From assembly GCF_000400485.1 (NCBI RefSeq), contig NZ_ASHR01000032.1, positions 1 through 64,000 of the forward strand: a DNA stretch of 64,000 nucleotides, in the 5' to 3' direction. The notes below the pieces were generated by a model. The model worked only from the letters and a program-made list of their open reading frames with translations, had not been told where the DNA came from and searched no databases. The DNA is from Agrococcus pavilionensis RW1 (GTDB lineage: Bacteria > Actinomycetota > Actinomycetes > Actinomycetales > Microbacteriaceae). Both the position numbers and the translations under genes were made by a program. Numbering within the stretch: position 1 is the first letter of the stretch; every line of letters starts with the position of its first letter. Of the stretch, positions 44,797-53,243 are shown one piece after another.

Positions 44797-45515
44797 TCGA
44801 TGACGTCATCGACGTCGTGCTGGAGACCGTCGGATCGATCGACCCGTGGCTGCGCACCCTGCTGGCGTTCATCGCGATGGCGCTCGAGACGAGCGTGCTG
44901 CTCGGGCTGCTCGTGCCGGGCGACACCGTCGTCATCATCGCCGCCCTCGCGGTCGAGGAGTGGCCGTGGTGGCTCGCGCTCATCGCCGCGACGGTGCTCG
45001 GCGCGATCGCGGGCGAGTCGATCGGCTTCGCGATCGGCCGCTGGCTCGGCCCGCGGATCGATCGCTGGCTCGCGCGCCGCTGGCCGGCGGCGTCGAAGCG
45101 CTGGCGCCGCACCGAGCGCTACCTCGCGCGGCGCGGCGGCATCGCCATCTTCCTCTCGCGCTTCCTCCCCGTCGCGCACTCGCTCGTCCCGCTCATCGTC
45201 GGCGCCTCCCCCATGCCCTACCGGCGGTTCCTCGCCTGGACCCTCCCCGCGTGCATGCTGTGGGCGACGGCCTACGCGAGCGCGGGCTGGGCGGCCGGCG
45301 GCAGCTACCGCGAGCTCGCCGACGAGCTGCACGGCGCGGGCTACGTGCTCGTCGCCGTGATCGTCGCGTTCGTGCTCGCCGTCTGGGGCGTCAAGCAGCT
45401 CGTCTCGCGACTCGAGGCGCGGCACATGCGCGAGGACGACGAGGAGGAGCGCTCAGAGGAGGAGCGATCGGCCCGGGAGCGCTCGGCCCAGGAGCGCTCC
45501 GGCGAGGAGCGCTGA
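44793..45515 (+). CDS. DedA-family membrane protein with charged C-terminal repeats
   Basis: A 240-residue SNARE-associated (DedA/VTT) protein: about five membrane helices, with LLGLLVPGDTVVIIAAL near the start, AGESIGFAIGRWLG, and FLSRFLPVAHSLVPLIVGASPMPYRRF. The last 25 residues are repeats of E/R-E-R-S (45446-45512). Relatives translocate lipid carriers such as undecaprenyl phosphate. GTG overlaps the pabC stop (GTGA). Confidence 0.9.
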   Translation: MIDDVIDVVLETVGSIDPWLRTLLAFIAMALETSVLLGLLVPGDTVVIIAALAVEEWPWWLALIAATVLGAIAGESIGFAIGRWLGPRIDRWLARRWPAASKRWRRTERYLARRGGIAIFLSRFLPVAHSLVPLIVGASPMPYRRFLAWTLPACMLWATAYASAGWAAGGSYRELADELHGAGYVLVAVIVAFVLAVWGVKQLVSRLEARHMREDDEEERSEEERSARERSAQERSGEER

Positions 45516-45518
45516 GCG

Positions 45519-46163
45519 CTACGCGCCCTCGGCGAGCTGCGGAAGCGCCGCGACGATGCGCTCGCGCATGACCTGCACCCCGAGCTGCAGGTAGCGCGGG
45601 TCGCCGTCGGGGTCGTGCAGGAACGCGTAGGTCACGAGCGCGTCGAGCGCGCCGATCGCGAGCTCGAGCGCCTCCCGCTGCTCGTCGTCGAGCTCGATCT
45701 CCCAGCGCTCGCGCAAGTGGGCGGCCATGTCGTCGACGAAGGTCGGCGCGACCGGCGGCCGCTCCGTCGGCCCGAGGTCGAGCCCCTCGCCGCCGCGCAG
45801 CGAGCGGAACGAGGGCACCGTGCGGAAGGTCTCGACCATCGCGTCGACGACCGCCTCGATCGTCGCCATGAGCGAGGGGTGCTCGGCGAGCAGCACGCGC
45901 TCGATCGCGAGCCGGATGCGCTCGAGGTTGCGCTCCGCGAGCGCCACGAGCACCGCGACCCGGTCGGGGAAGTAGCGGTAGACGGTGCCGATCGAGGCGC
46001 CCGCGCGCTCGGCGACGAGCGCGGTCGTGAGGTGCTCGATGCCGTGGTCGACGACGACCGCGGCCGCGGCGTCGAGGAGCGCCTCGATGCGGAGCGCGGC
46101 GCGTGCCTGCACCGGCTCGTGGCGGACCGTGACGGAGGAGCCGCTGGCCTGACGATCGTTCAT
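45519..46163 (-). CDS. TetR-family transcriptional regulator
   Basis: A 214-residue regulator: HTH at ARAALRIEALLDAAAAVVVDHGIEHLTTALVAERAGASIGTVYRYFPDR (about 20-65), then a helical ligand domain. ATG 46163 gives a normal TetR N-terminus. It is divergent from the HMCES-like gene with 49 bases between starts, so it may control itself or that gene. Ligand unknown. Confidence 0.92.
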   Translation of the reverse strand: MNDRQASGSSVTVRHEPVQARAALRIEALLDAAAAVVVDHGIEHLTTALVAERAGASIGTVYRYFPDRVAVLVALAERNLERIRLAIERVLLAEHPSLMATIEAVVDAMVETFRTVPSFRSLRGGEGLDLGPTERPPVAPTFVDDMAAHLRERWEIELDDEQREALELAIGALDALVTYAFLHDPDGDPRYLQLGVQVMRERIVAALPQLAEGA

Positions 46164-46212
46164 GGGCCAATGATGACGCACGTCCGCTCCGAGCGGTGCG
46201 ATCATGTTCGGC

Positions 46213-46905
46213 ATGTGCGGACGCTACGTCATGGCCACGCCCGCGAGCGACCTCGTGGCGCTGTTCGAGATCGACGAGCAGGGCGAGATCCCCGCGGCGA
46301 ACTGGAACATCCCGCCGACGACGACCGTGCCGATCGTGGTCGAGCCGTCCCCGCGCGACGACTCGCCGCCCATCCGCCGCCTCGAGCCGGCCCGCTGGGG
46401 ACTCGTGCCGGCGTGGGCCGACGACATCTCGGTCGGCACGCGCGCGTTCAACGCCCGCGCCGAGACCGCGGCCTCGAAGCCGATGTTCCGCGACGCCGTC
46501 CGCGAGCGTCGCGCGCTCGTGCCGGCCGACGGCTGGTTCGAGTGGCAGAAGCGCGGCGAGTCGAAGACGCCGTTCTACATCCACGACGACCACCCCTTGA
46601 GCTTCGCGGGCCTCTACGCCTGGTGGAAGCAGCCCGATGGCACGTGGCTGCTCTCGACCACGATCCTCACGACGGCCGCGTCGGGCGCGCTCGCCGACAT
46701 CCACGAGCGCATGCCGGTCGTCGTCTCCCCCGAGATGCGGGATGCGTGGCTCGACCCCGAGGAGGACGGCGAGGCCGCGCTCGAGGCCGTCGTCGCCGAG
46801 GCGGGCGCGGTCGCCGAGTCGCTCGCGATGCACGAGGTGGACCGACGCGTCGGGAGCGTGCGCGAGGAGGGCCCCTCGCTCATCGAGCCGGCGGCGACTC
46901 GGTAG
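46213..46905 (+). CDS. yedK: SOS-response-associated peptidase (YedK/HMCES family)
   Basis: A 230-residue SRAP-domain protein that covalently shields abasic sites in single-stranded DNA. The catalytic Cys must be residue 2 after Met removal; this decides ATG 46213 (MCGRYVM) over the ATG at 46204. Other active-site parts are NWNIPPT, FNARAET, LVPADGWFEW and the His in DIHERMPVV. It starts 49 bases from the divergent TetR gene. Confidence 0.93.
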   Translation: MCGRYVMATPASDLVALFEIDEQGEIPAANWNIPPTTTVPIVVEPSPRDDSPPIRRLEPARWGLVPAWADDISVGTRAFNARAETAASKPMFRDAVRERRALVPADGWFEWQKRGESKTPFYIHDDHPLSFAGLYAWWKQPDGTWLLSTTILTTAASGALADIHERMPVVVSPEMRDAWLDPEEDGEAALEAVVAEAGAVAESLAMHEVDRRVGSVREEGPSLIEPAATR

Positions 46906-46940
46906 GGTCGATCCCGACGACGACCCGGGAGGAGCCGCCC

Positions 46941-47978
46941 ATGGAAGAGCTGGTGCCGCTCGCCCGCATCCCCGAGCCGATCAAGCACGTCGCGGCGCGC
47001 GTCGAGGACTGGGTGCACGAGCACCGCGAGGCCGGGGCGCTGCGCGCGGGTCGCCTGCCCGCGATCGTCACGTACCCCGGCTACGGCGGCGAGGGGTGGG
47101 TGCGCGTGCTCGCGCGCGTGCTGCTCGTCGAGCCCGGCGGCGAGCGCGGCGCCCTCTACGAGAACGTGCGGGGCTGGCGCTCCTTCACGTCGCTCGCGCT
47201 CAACGACATCGACGTGATGATCGAGGCGGGCGGCGAGCGCCACGTCGTGACGGCGGATCGCGGCGGCCTCGTCGATGTCCGCGTGCCGATGCGGCTCGAG
47301 CCCGGCTGGCGCGAGGTGACCGTCTCGGTCGCGGGCAGCGCGCCCGTCACCGCTCCCGTGTTCGTGGTCGACCCGGCGACGCGCTTCGGGGTCGTGAGCG
47401 ACATCGACGACACCGTGATGGTGACGTCGCTCCCGCGGCCGCTGCTCGCAGCGTGGAACGCCTTCGTGCTCGACGAGCACGCGCGCTCCCCCGTGCCCGG
47501 CATGGCCGTGCTCTACGAGCGCATCGCGCAGCGGCATCCCGAGAGCCCGTTCATCTACCTCTCGACCGGCGCGTGGAACGCGGCGCCGGCGCTCACGCGC
47601 TTCCTCTCCCGCAACCTCTACCCCGCCGGCAGCATGCTGCTGACCGATTGGGGCCCGACGCCCGACCGCTTCTTCCGCTCGGGCAAGGAGCACAAGCGCG
47701 CGCAGCTGCGCCGCCTCGCGCGCGAGCTGCCGCACGTGCGGTGGCTGCTCGTCGGCGACGACGGCCAGCACGACGAGGAGCTCTACGGCGAGTTCGCGAG
47801 CGCCCACCCCGAGCACGTCCGCGCGGTCGCGATCCGCGAGCTCTCGGCGCAGGAGGCGGTGCTCGCCGGTGGCCGCAAGCACGCCGACACGCGCTCGATG
47901 CACCCGTGGGTGTGGTCGTCGAACGGCGGCGGCCTCGCGCAGGAGCTCGGCGCCATCCCCGAGCTCGACATCCTGTGA
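46941..47978 (+). CDS. App1-like phosphatase-domain protein (DUF2183)
   Basis: A 345-residue protein with the DUF2183 catalytic domain: VVSDIDDTVMVTSLP (DxDxT-like motif, about 153-167), FIYLSTGAWNAAPALTRFL, and a later GDDGQHDEELY. Yeast App1 of this family is a phosphatidate phosphatase. The N-terminal 140 residues form a beta-rich domain (VRGWRSFTSLALND). ATG follows GGAGGAG. It overlaps the NUDIX gene by four bases. Confidence 0.88.
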   Translation: MEELVPLARIPEPIKHVAARVEDWVHEHREAGALRAGRLPAIVTYPGYGGEGWVRVLARVLLVEPGGERGALYENVRGWRSFTSLALNDIDVMIEAGGERHVVTADRGGLVDVRVPMRLEPGWREVTVSVAGSAPVTAPVFVVDPATRFGVVSDIDDTVMVTSLPRPLLAAWNAFVLDEHARSPVPGMAVLYERIAQRHPESPFIYLSTGAWNAAPALTRFLSRNLYPAGSMLLTDWGPTPDRFFRSGKEHKRAQLRRLARELPHVRWLLVGDDGQHDEELYGEFASAHPEHVRAVAIRELSAQEAVLAGGRKHADTRSMHPWVWSSNGGGLAQELGAIPELDIL

Positions 47979-48409
47979 CCGCGGCGCCGCCCGACCGCAT
48001 CCGCGCGATCGCGATCGCGGTCGTGCGCGATGCCGCCGGGCGCCTGCTCGTGACGAGCACGGTCGACCCCGTCACGGGTCGCACGCTCGCGCGGCCACCC
48101 GGCGGCGGCATCGAGCCGGGCGAGCTCGCCGCCGAGACGATCGTGCGCGAGCTCGACGAGGAGCTCGGCCTCGCGGTCGAGGCTCCGCGGCTGCTCGGCG
48201 TGCTCGAGAGCGTCCTCGAGTTCGCCGGCCGCACCCTGCACGAGCACGTCTTCGTCCTCGAGATCGAGATGGCTGCGGATGCGGTGCTCCCCTCGGTCAC
48301 GGACGCGGGCCACCCGGTGTGGTGGCTCCCCGTCGAGCGCTTCCGCGACCCGGAGCTCGACCTCGTCCCCGCGGGGCTGGTCGAGCTCCTCGACGACGCC
48401 GACGCCTGA
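47975..48409 (+). CDS. NUDIX hydrolase
   Basis: A 144-residue NUDIX protein with a complete box: G-G-G-I-E-P-G-E followed by RELDEELGL. It hydrolyses a nucleoside-diphosphate derivative, not predictable from sequence. Its GTG overlaps the preceding stop, so the two genes are coupled. Confidence 0.92.
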   Translation: MTAAPPDRIRAIAIAVVRDAAGRLLVTSTVDPVTGRTLARPPGGGIEPGELAAETIVRELDEELGLAVEAPRLLGVLESVLEFAGRTLHEHVFVLEIEMAADAVLPSVTDAGHPVWWLPVERFRDPELDLVPAGLVELLDDADA

Positions 48410-48518
48410 GCCAGGGCAGCGAGCGTCGTCGGCAGGGTACGGTGACCGCAGGGCGACGACGCACCGACCGACGACCGGGGCTCCGCTCTCCACCGACCCT
48501 CGAGCACCGGAGCCGCCG

Positions 48519-49016
48519 ATGACCGATCACGAGCAGCCCAGCGCTGCGACTCCGGTCATGCACGTGCCGTGGCGACGCGTCGCTCGCTTCACCGCGGTCG
48601 CCTCGGGCGCGCTCATCGTCGCCGCGATCGCCGCGATGCTCCTCGGGGCGGTCGTGCTGGGCCAGCGGACGATCCGCGCCATGCCGTCGCTCGTCATGCT
48701 GGCGCTCGGGCTCGGCGGGCTCCTGGCGGTCGCCGCGACGACATCGGCGCTGCGTCGCGTCGAGCGCGTCGGCGTCGACCCGCAGCGCGAGCTCGAGCGG
48801 CGGCCCGAGCTGGCGGCGGGATTCGCCGGGGCGACGGGGCTGCTCGCGCTGGCCCTCACCGGCATCGCCTTCGGCACGGCGATGGTCGCGCTGACGGGCA
48901 ACCCGCGCTCCGCGCTCCCGCTCGCGCTCGGGGCGGCAGTGGCGCTCGGGGCGCTCATGCTGCTGCGACGGGCGACGCGCTCGCTGCGCGCCGCGTCGAC
49001 CGCGGCGCTCGGCTAG
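48519..49016 (+). CDS. four-helix membrane protein of unknown function
   Basis: A 165-residue protein with four predicted membrane helices (SGALIVAAIAAMLLGAVVL, SLVMLALGLGGLLAVAA, GATGLLALALTGIAFG, LPLALGAAVALGALMLL). A possible -10 TACGGT lies about 75 bases upstream. No family recognised. Its end overlaps that of the convergent gene by four bases. Confidence 0.75.
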   Translation: MTDHEQPSAATPVMHVPWRRVARFTAVASGALIVAAIAAMLLGAVVLGQRTIRAMPSLVMLALGLGGLLAVAATTSALRRVERVGVDPQRELERRPELAAGFAGATGLLALALTGIAFGTAMVALTGNPRSALPLALGAAVALGALMLLRRATRSLRAASTAALG

Positions 49017-49627
49017 CGGGCGAGCACCTCGCCGGCGCGCCCTGAGGCGCGCGTCCAGCCGCCGGCCGCGGTGACGCGCACCGGCGCATCGCCGAGGAAG
49101 CGCATCGCGACGAGCGCGGCCGCCTGGCCCGCGGTGAGCCCGCTCGCATCGACCTGCCGTGCCCACACCGCGCGCTCCGCGCGCCGCCGCACCGCCTCGC
49201 CGGGCGATGCGGGCAGCGCCGCCTCCACGTCGGAGGCCGCCTGGACCGCGAGGGCCCGGACCGCCTCGGGCGAGACGTCGCCCGCGTGCGCCCAGCCCGA
49301 CCGCGGCGGCGAGACCGCGGCCCACGCGGGCCGGGTCACCGCATCCGGGATCTCCACGTCCGCACCGTCGCGCAGCGCATCCCGCAGCGCCGGCAGCGCC
49401 ACGACGCCGTCGAAGCGCGCCGGCTCGCGCATGCGCGACGCGCGCGCGACGAGGATCGTGGGGCCCGAGTCGAGCAGCCCGGCGGCCGCCGCCATGGGCG
49501 TCGTGAGCAGCGCGACCTCGCCGTCGGCGACGAGCCGCACGGTGCCGTCGCCGAAGACCGCGGCGCGGTCGAGCAGCAGGACGAGGTCGGCGCGCGCCCG
49601 TTCGTCGAGGGCGAGGATGCGGTGCAT
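49013..49627 (-). CDS. conserved-looking hypothetical protein
   Basis: A 204-residue soluble protein rich in Ala, Arg and Asp. N-terminal strands (RLVADGEVALLTTPM, GPTILVARASRM) are followed by Ala-rich helices. It contains no motif I recognise. ATG 49627 is preceded by TAGTCT nine bases upstream, in a divergent arrangement with the thioesterase gene. Confidence 0.72.
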   Translation of the reverse strand: MHRILALDERARADLVLLLDRAAVFGDGTVRLVADGEVALLTTPMAAAAGLLDSGPTILVARASRMREPARFDGVVALPALRDALRDGADVEIPDAVTRPAWAAVSPPRSGWAHAGDVSPEAVRALAVQAASDVEAALPASPGEAVRRRAERAVWARQVDASGLTAGQAAALVAMRFLGDAPVRVTAAGGWTRASGRAGEVLAR

Positions 49628-49633
49628 GCGCTC

Positions 49634-49644
49634 CCTAGACTAGG
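49634..49644. promoter_or_regulatory. back-to-back -10 boxes between the hypothetical gene and tesB
   Basis: CCTAG-A-CTAGG is a perfect palindrome containing TAGACT on the plus strand (49636-49641) and TAGTCT on the minus strand (49637-49642), one for each divergent gene. Confidence 0.55.
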
Positions 49645-49667
49645 CGCCAGACCGCGAGAGGAACCGA

Positions 49668-50552
49668 ATGAGCGAGCGCATCCGCATCCTGCTGGAGACC
49701 CTAGACCTCGTCGACACCGGCGCTCGCACGGATGAGGACATCTTCACCGGCACGAGCCACCCGATGCCGCTCGGTCGCGTGTTCGGCGGCCAGGTGATGG
49801 CGCAGGCCGTGGTCTCGGCGCAGCGGACGATCGCCGCGGATCGGCACATCCACTCGGTGCACGGCTACTTCGTGCGGCCGGGCGACGTCGAGCTGCCCAT
49901 CACGTTCGCAGTCGATCGCATCCACGACGGCCGCTCCTTCTCGACGCGGCGCGTGCAGGCCTACCAGCACGGGCTGCCGATCATGTCGATGATCTCCTCC
50001 TTCCAGGACGTCGACCCCGGCCCGAGCTCGCAGCACCCGATGCCGCAGGACTTGCCGTCGCCCGAGGAGCTCCCCTCGTCGGACGACGTGCTCGCGCCCT
50101 TCGCCGAGCACCCCTCGGCGCGCGCGGTCATCGCGCGGCCGTTCGACATCCGCCACGTCGAGGGCCCCGTCTACGTGCCCGACCCCTCGCGCCCCCGGCA
50201 CGGCAAGCAGCACGTGTGGATCAAGGCGAAGGATCGCCTGCCCGATGACGACGCGCTGCACCGCGCGGCGCTCGCCTACCTCTCGGACTACGCGATCCTC
50301 GAGCCGATCGTGCGGATGCACGGGGCCGCGTGGTCGACGCCGGGCCTCAAGGCCGCGAGCCTCGACCACGCCGTGTGGTGGCACCGTCGCGCGCGCGTCG
50401 ACGAGTGGCTGCTGCTCGAGCTCGAGACGAGCTCGTCCGGCGGCGGCCGGGGGCTCGGCCACGGCCACGTCTACAAGGCCGACGGCACGCACGTCGCGAC
50501 GATCGCGCAGGAGGGCATGGTGCGCGTGCCGGCCGAGGAGCAGCAGGACTGA
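49668..50552 (+). CDS. tesB: acyl-CoA thioesterase II
   Basis: A 294-residue double-hotdog thioesterase that frees fatty acids from acyl-CoA. RVFGGQVMAQAVVSAQ and SVHGYFVRPGD are in the first hotdog; SLDHAVWWHRRARVDEWLLLE and GGGRGLGHGHVY in the second. Ribosome site GAGAGGA. Overlaps the acetyltransferase gene by one base. Confidence 0.94.
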   Translation: MSERIRILLETLDLVDTGARTDEDIFTGTSHPMPLGRVFGGQVMAQAVVSAQRTIAADRHIHSVHGYFVRPGDVELPITFAVDRIHDGRSFSTRRVQAYQHGLPIMSMISSFQDVDPGPSSQHPMPQDLPSPEELPSSDDVLAPFAEHPSARAVIARPFDIRHVEGPVYVPDPSRPRHGKQHVWIKAKDRLPDDDALHRAALAYLSDYAILEPIVRMHGAAWSTPGLKAASLDHAVWWHRRARVDEWLLLELETSSSGGGRGLGHGHVYKADGTHVATIAQEGMVRVPAEEQQD

Positions 50553-51127
50553 TGCCGGTGCAGCCGATCGCGCCCGCCGAGGCGATGCGCACGCTCCGCG
50601 GGGCCCTGCCGCTGCGCACCGAGCGGCTCGTGCTGCGCACCCTCTCCCCTGATGACCTCGAGGCCGTGCGCGGCTACCGCAACGCCCCCGGCCAGCGCCG
50701 CTGGACCTACAACCGCGACCAGACCGAGGCCGAGCTCATGGCGTGGACGGCGGGCGGCGCGCCCGTCTTCCTGCGCGACGGCGACGCGGCGCAGCTCGGC
50801 ATCGAGCTGGACGGTGCGCTCGTCGGCGACCTCATGCTCCGCATCACGAGCCTCGGCAGCCGGCAGGCCGAGCTCGGCTGGATGATCGCGGCAGAGCAGC
50901 AGGGCAAGGGCATCGCGACCGAGGCCGCGCGCGCGGCGCTCGAGCTCGCGTTCGCGATGGGTGCGCATCGCGTCATCGCGCACCTCGACGAGCAGAACGT
51001 CGGCTCTCGCAAGGTCGCGGAGCGGCTCGGGATGCAGCTCGAGGCTCGACTCGTCGACGACGAGGTCAACCCGGCGACGGGCGAGCTCGGCACGTCGCTC
51101 ATCTTCGCGGTGCGGCGGCCGGGGTAG
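50552..51127 (+). CDS. GNAT-family N-acetyltransferase
   Basis: A 191-residue acetyltransferase of the RimJ/RimL-like type: RTERLVLRTLSPDDLEAVRGYRN, acetyl-CoA loop EQQGKGIATEAARAALELAF, and HLDEQNVGSRKVAERLGM. Acceptor unknown. The start ATG overlaps the tesB stop (TGATG). Confidence 0.9.
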   Translation: MPVQPIAPAEAMRTLRGALPLRTERLVLRTLSPDDLEAVRGYRNAPGQRRWTYNRDQTEAELMAWTAGGAPVFLRDGDAAQLGIELDGALVGDLMLRITSLGSRQAELGWMIAAEQQGKGIATEAARAALELAFAMGAHRVIAHLDEQNVGSRKVAERLGMQLEARLVDDEVNPATGELGTSLIFAVRRPG

Positions 51128-51137
51128 GCGTGCAGGT

Positions 51138-51167
51138 GAGGCGGAGGCCCGAAGGTGCCTCCGCCTC
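51138..51167. terminator. bidirectional hairpin between convergent acetyltransferase and mmsA genes
   Basis: GAGGCGGAGGC and GCCTCCGCCTC form an 11-bp perfect stem with an 8-base loop. Confidence 0.8.
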
Positions 51168-51182
51168 CAGCTCCAGCGCGCG

Positions 51183-52736
51183 TCAGTCGTGCTGCGGGAA
51201 GCCGAGGTTCAGACCGCCGTGGCTCGGGTCGAGCCAGCGGCTCGTGACGACCTTCTCGCGCGTGTAGAACTCGAACGCGTGCTTGCCGTAGGCCTTGCCC
51301 TGCCCGAAGATCGAGCGCTTCCAGCCGCCGAACGAGTGGTATCCCACCGGCACAGGGATGGGCACGTTGATGCCGACCATGCCGACCTGCACCTCGTTCT
51401 GGAAGCGCCGGGCGGCGCCGCCGTCGTTCGTGAAGATCGCCGTGCCGTTGCCGTAGGGGTTCGAGTTGATGAGCTCGAGCCCCTCTTCGTAGCTCGAGAC
51501 GCGCACGATCGAGAGCACGGGTCCGAAGATCTCCTCCTTGTAGGCGGCGGAGTCGGTCGGCACGTTGTCGATGAGCGTGGGCTTCAGCCAGAAGCCGTTC
51601 GGGTCGCCGTCGACCTCCGGGTCCCTGCCGTCGACGACGAGCGAGGCGCCGTCGTCGGCGGCGGTCTGGATGTAGCCGGCGACCTTGTCGCGGTGCTGCC
51701 CCGTGATGAGCGGCCCCATGTCGTTGTCGCGCGTGCCGTCGCCCGTGCGGATGCCCGCCATCTTCTCCTTGATCTTGGCGGCGAGCTCGTCGGCGATCGA
51801 GTCGATCGCGACGACGACCGAGATCGCCATGCAGCGCTCGCCCGCCGAGCCGAAGCCCGCGTTGACGGCCGCGTCGGCCGTGACGTCGAGGTCGGCGTCG
51901 GGCAGCACGAGCATGTGGTTCTTGGCGCCGCCGAGCGCCTGCACGCGCTTGCCGTGCTTCGAGCCGGTCTCGTAGACGTACTCGGCGATCGGGGTCGAGC
52001 CGACGAACGAGATGGCCTGCACCTCCGGGTGCGTCAGGAGCGTGTCGACGGCCTCCTTGCTGCCGTGCACGACGTTGAGCACGCCGTCGGGCAGCCCCGC
52101 CTCCTGGAAGAGCTCGGCGATGAAGAGCGACGCCGACGGGTCCTTCTCGCTCGGCTTGATGACGACCGCGTTGCCCGCGGCGAGCGCGACCGGCGCGAAC
52201 CACAGCGGGATCATCGCCGGGAAGTTGAACGGGCTGATGATGCCGACGACGCCGAGCGGCTGCCGCAGCGAATAGACGTCGACGCCGGTCGAGGCGTTCT
52301 CGGAGTACTCGCCCTTCGTCAGCAGCGGGAACGCGGTCGCGAGCTCGACGACCTCGATGCCACGCGCGATCTCGCCGAGCGCGTCGGAGTGCACCTTGCC
52401 GTGCTCGCGCGTGACGATCGCGGCGAGCTCGTCCTTGCGCGAGACGATGAGCTCGCGGAAGCGGAACATGATCGACTGGCGCTTCGCGATCGAGAGGTCG
52501 CGCCAGGCCGGGAACGCCGCGCTCGCCGCCGCGATCGCCTCGCCGACCTCGTCGGCGCCGGCGAGCGGCACCTGCGAGACGGGCGTGCCGAGCGCGGGGT
52601 TGAAGACGGGCGCGGTCTCGCCGGCCCCCTGCCGACGCTGCCCGTCGATGAAGTGCGGGATGCGGTCGGGACCGCTGGGGTCGTCGTGCACCTCGTCGGT
52701 GATCTGCTCCTCGGGCTCGACAGCGGTGTCGGTCAT
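51183..52736 (-). CDS. mmsA: CoA-acylating methylmalonate-semialdehyde dehydrogenase
   Basis: A 517-residue aldehyde dehydrogenase (MmsA/IolA type) that turns methylmalonate or malonate semialdehyde into propionyl- or acetyl-CoA in valine, thymine or inositol breakdown. Family marks: ISPFNFPAMIPLWFAPVALAAGN, SFVGSTPIAEYVY, LGGAKNHMLVLPDADL, and catalytic Cys in FGSAGERCMAIS. The ATG follows AGGAGGAG. No other valine or inositol catabolic genes are adjacent. Confidence 0.93.
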   Translation of the reverse strand: MTDTAVEPEEQITDEVHDDPSGPDRIPHFIDGQRRQGAGETAPVFNPALGTPVSQVPLAGADEVGEAIAAASAAFPAWRDLSIAKRQSIMFRFRELIVSRKDELAAIVTREHGKVHSDALGEIARGIEVVELATAFPLLTKGEYSENASTGVDVYSLRQPLGVVGIISPFNFPAMIPLWFAPVALAAGNAVVIKPSEKDPSASLFIAELFQEAGLPDGVLNVVHGSKEAVDTLLTHPEVQAISFVGSTPIAEYVYETGSKHGKRVQALGGAKNHMLVLPDADLDVTADAAVNAGFGSAGERCMAISVVVAIDSIADELAAKIKEKMAGIRTGDGTRDNDMGPLITGQHRDKVAGYIQTAADDGASLVVDGRDPEVDGDPNGFWLKPTLIDNVPTDSAAYKEEIFGPVLSIVRVSSYEEGLELINSNPYGNGTAIFTNDGGAARRFQNEVQVGMVGINVPIPVPVGYHSFGGWKRSIFGQGKAYGKHAFEFYTREKVVTSRWLDPSHGGLNLGFPQHD

Positions 52737-52787
52737 GGCGCTCCTCCTCGGACGGCGACGTTGCCCCGCCAGCCTATCGGCGGCGCC

Positions 52788-53243
52788 TCAGCGACGGCGG
52801 AACTCGATCGGCTCCTCGACGTAGGGCGCCCACGCCTCGCGCTCGACCGCCGTGAGCCGACGCGGCCGGCCCGTGGACGCATCCAGCATCACGACCGTCG
52901 TCGTCGCCCGCGCGTACAGCTCGTCGCGGTCGGGCGAGCGCACCTCATAGCAGACGAGCATGCTCGCGCCGCCCATCTGGCCGATCCAGGTGTCGACGAT
53001 GAGCGGCTCGCGGTGGTGCGGGATCTGGCCGAGGTACTCGGCCTCCTGGCGGGCGATGACCGTGATGCTCGTCGCCCCGTGGCCGGCGTCGATGATCGCC
53101 GTCGCCGGCGAGCCCTCGGGCCCGCCGGCCCAGAAGGCGGCGACGCGCGCCTCCTCGAGGAGCGTCAGCAGCGATGCGTTGTTGACGTGCCCGTAGGCAT
53201 CGAGGTCCGACCAGCGGACCGTCACCGGCACCGCGAGGCGCAT
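52788..53243 (-). CDS. acyl-CoA thioesterase, 4HBT hotdog type
   Basis: A 151-residue single-hotdog thioesterase with the catalytic motif WSDLDAYGHVNNASLL. Its ATG overlaps the ettA stop by one base, an arrangement seen in many actinobacteria. Substrate unknown. Confidence 0.9.
   Translation of the reverse strand: MRLAVPVTVRWSDLDAYGHVNNASLLTLLEEARVAAFWAGGPEGSPATAIIDAGHGATSITVIARQEAEYLGQIPHHREPLIVDTWIGQMGGASMLVCYEVRSPDRDELYARATTTVVMLDASTGRPRRLTAVEREAWAPYVEEPIEFRRR

Noticed and set aside
44793-45515. DedA gene starting far upstream, fused to the pabC region
   Set aside because: The longer frame runs antisense-like through pabC in another phase. The GTG at 44793 overlaps the pabC stop and begins the true DedA sequence.
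46204-46212. Upstream ATG for the SRAP/HMCES protein
   Set aside because: It would bury the catalytic Cys at position 5. The family needs Cys at position 2, given by ATG 46213.
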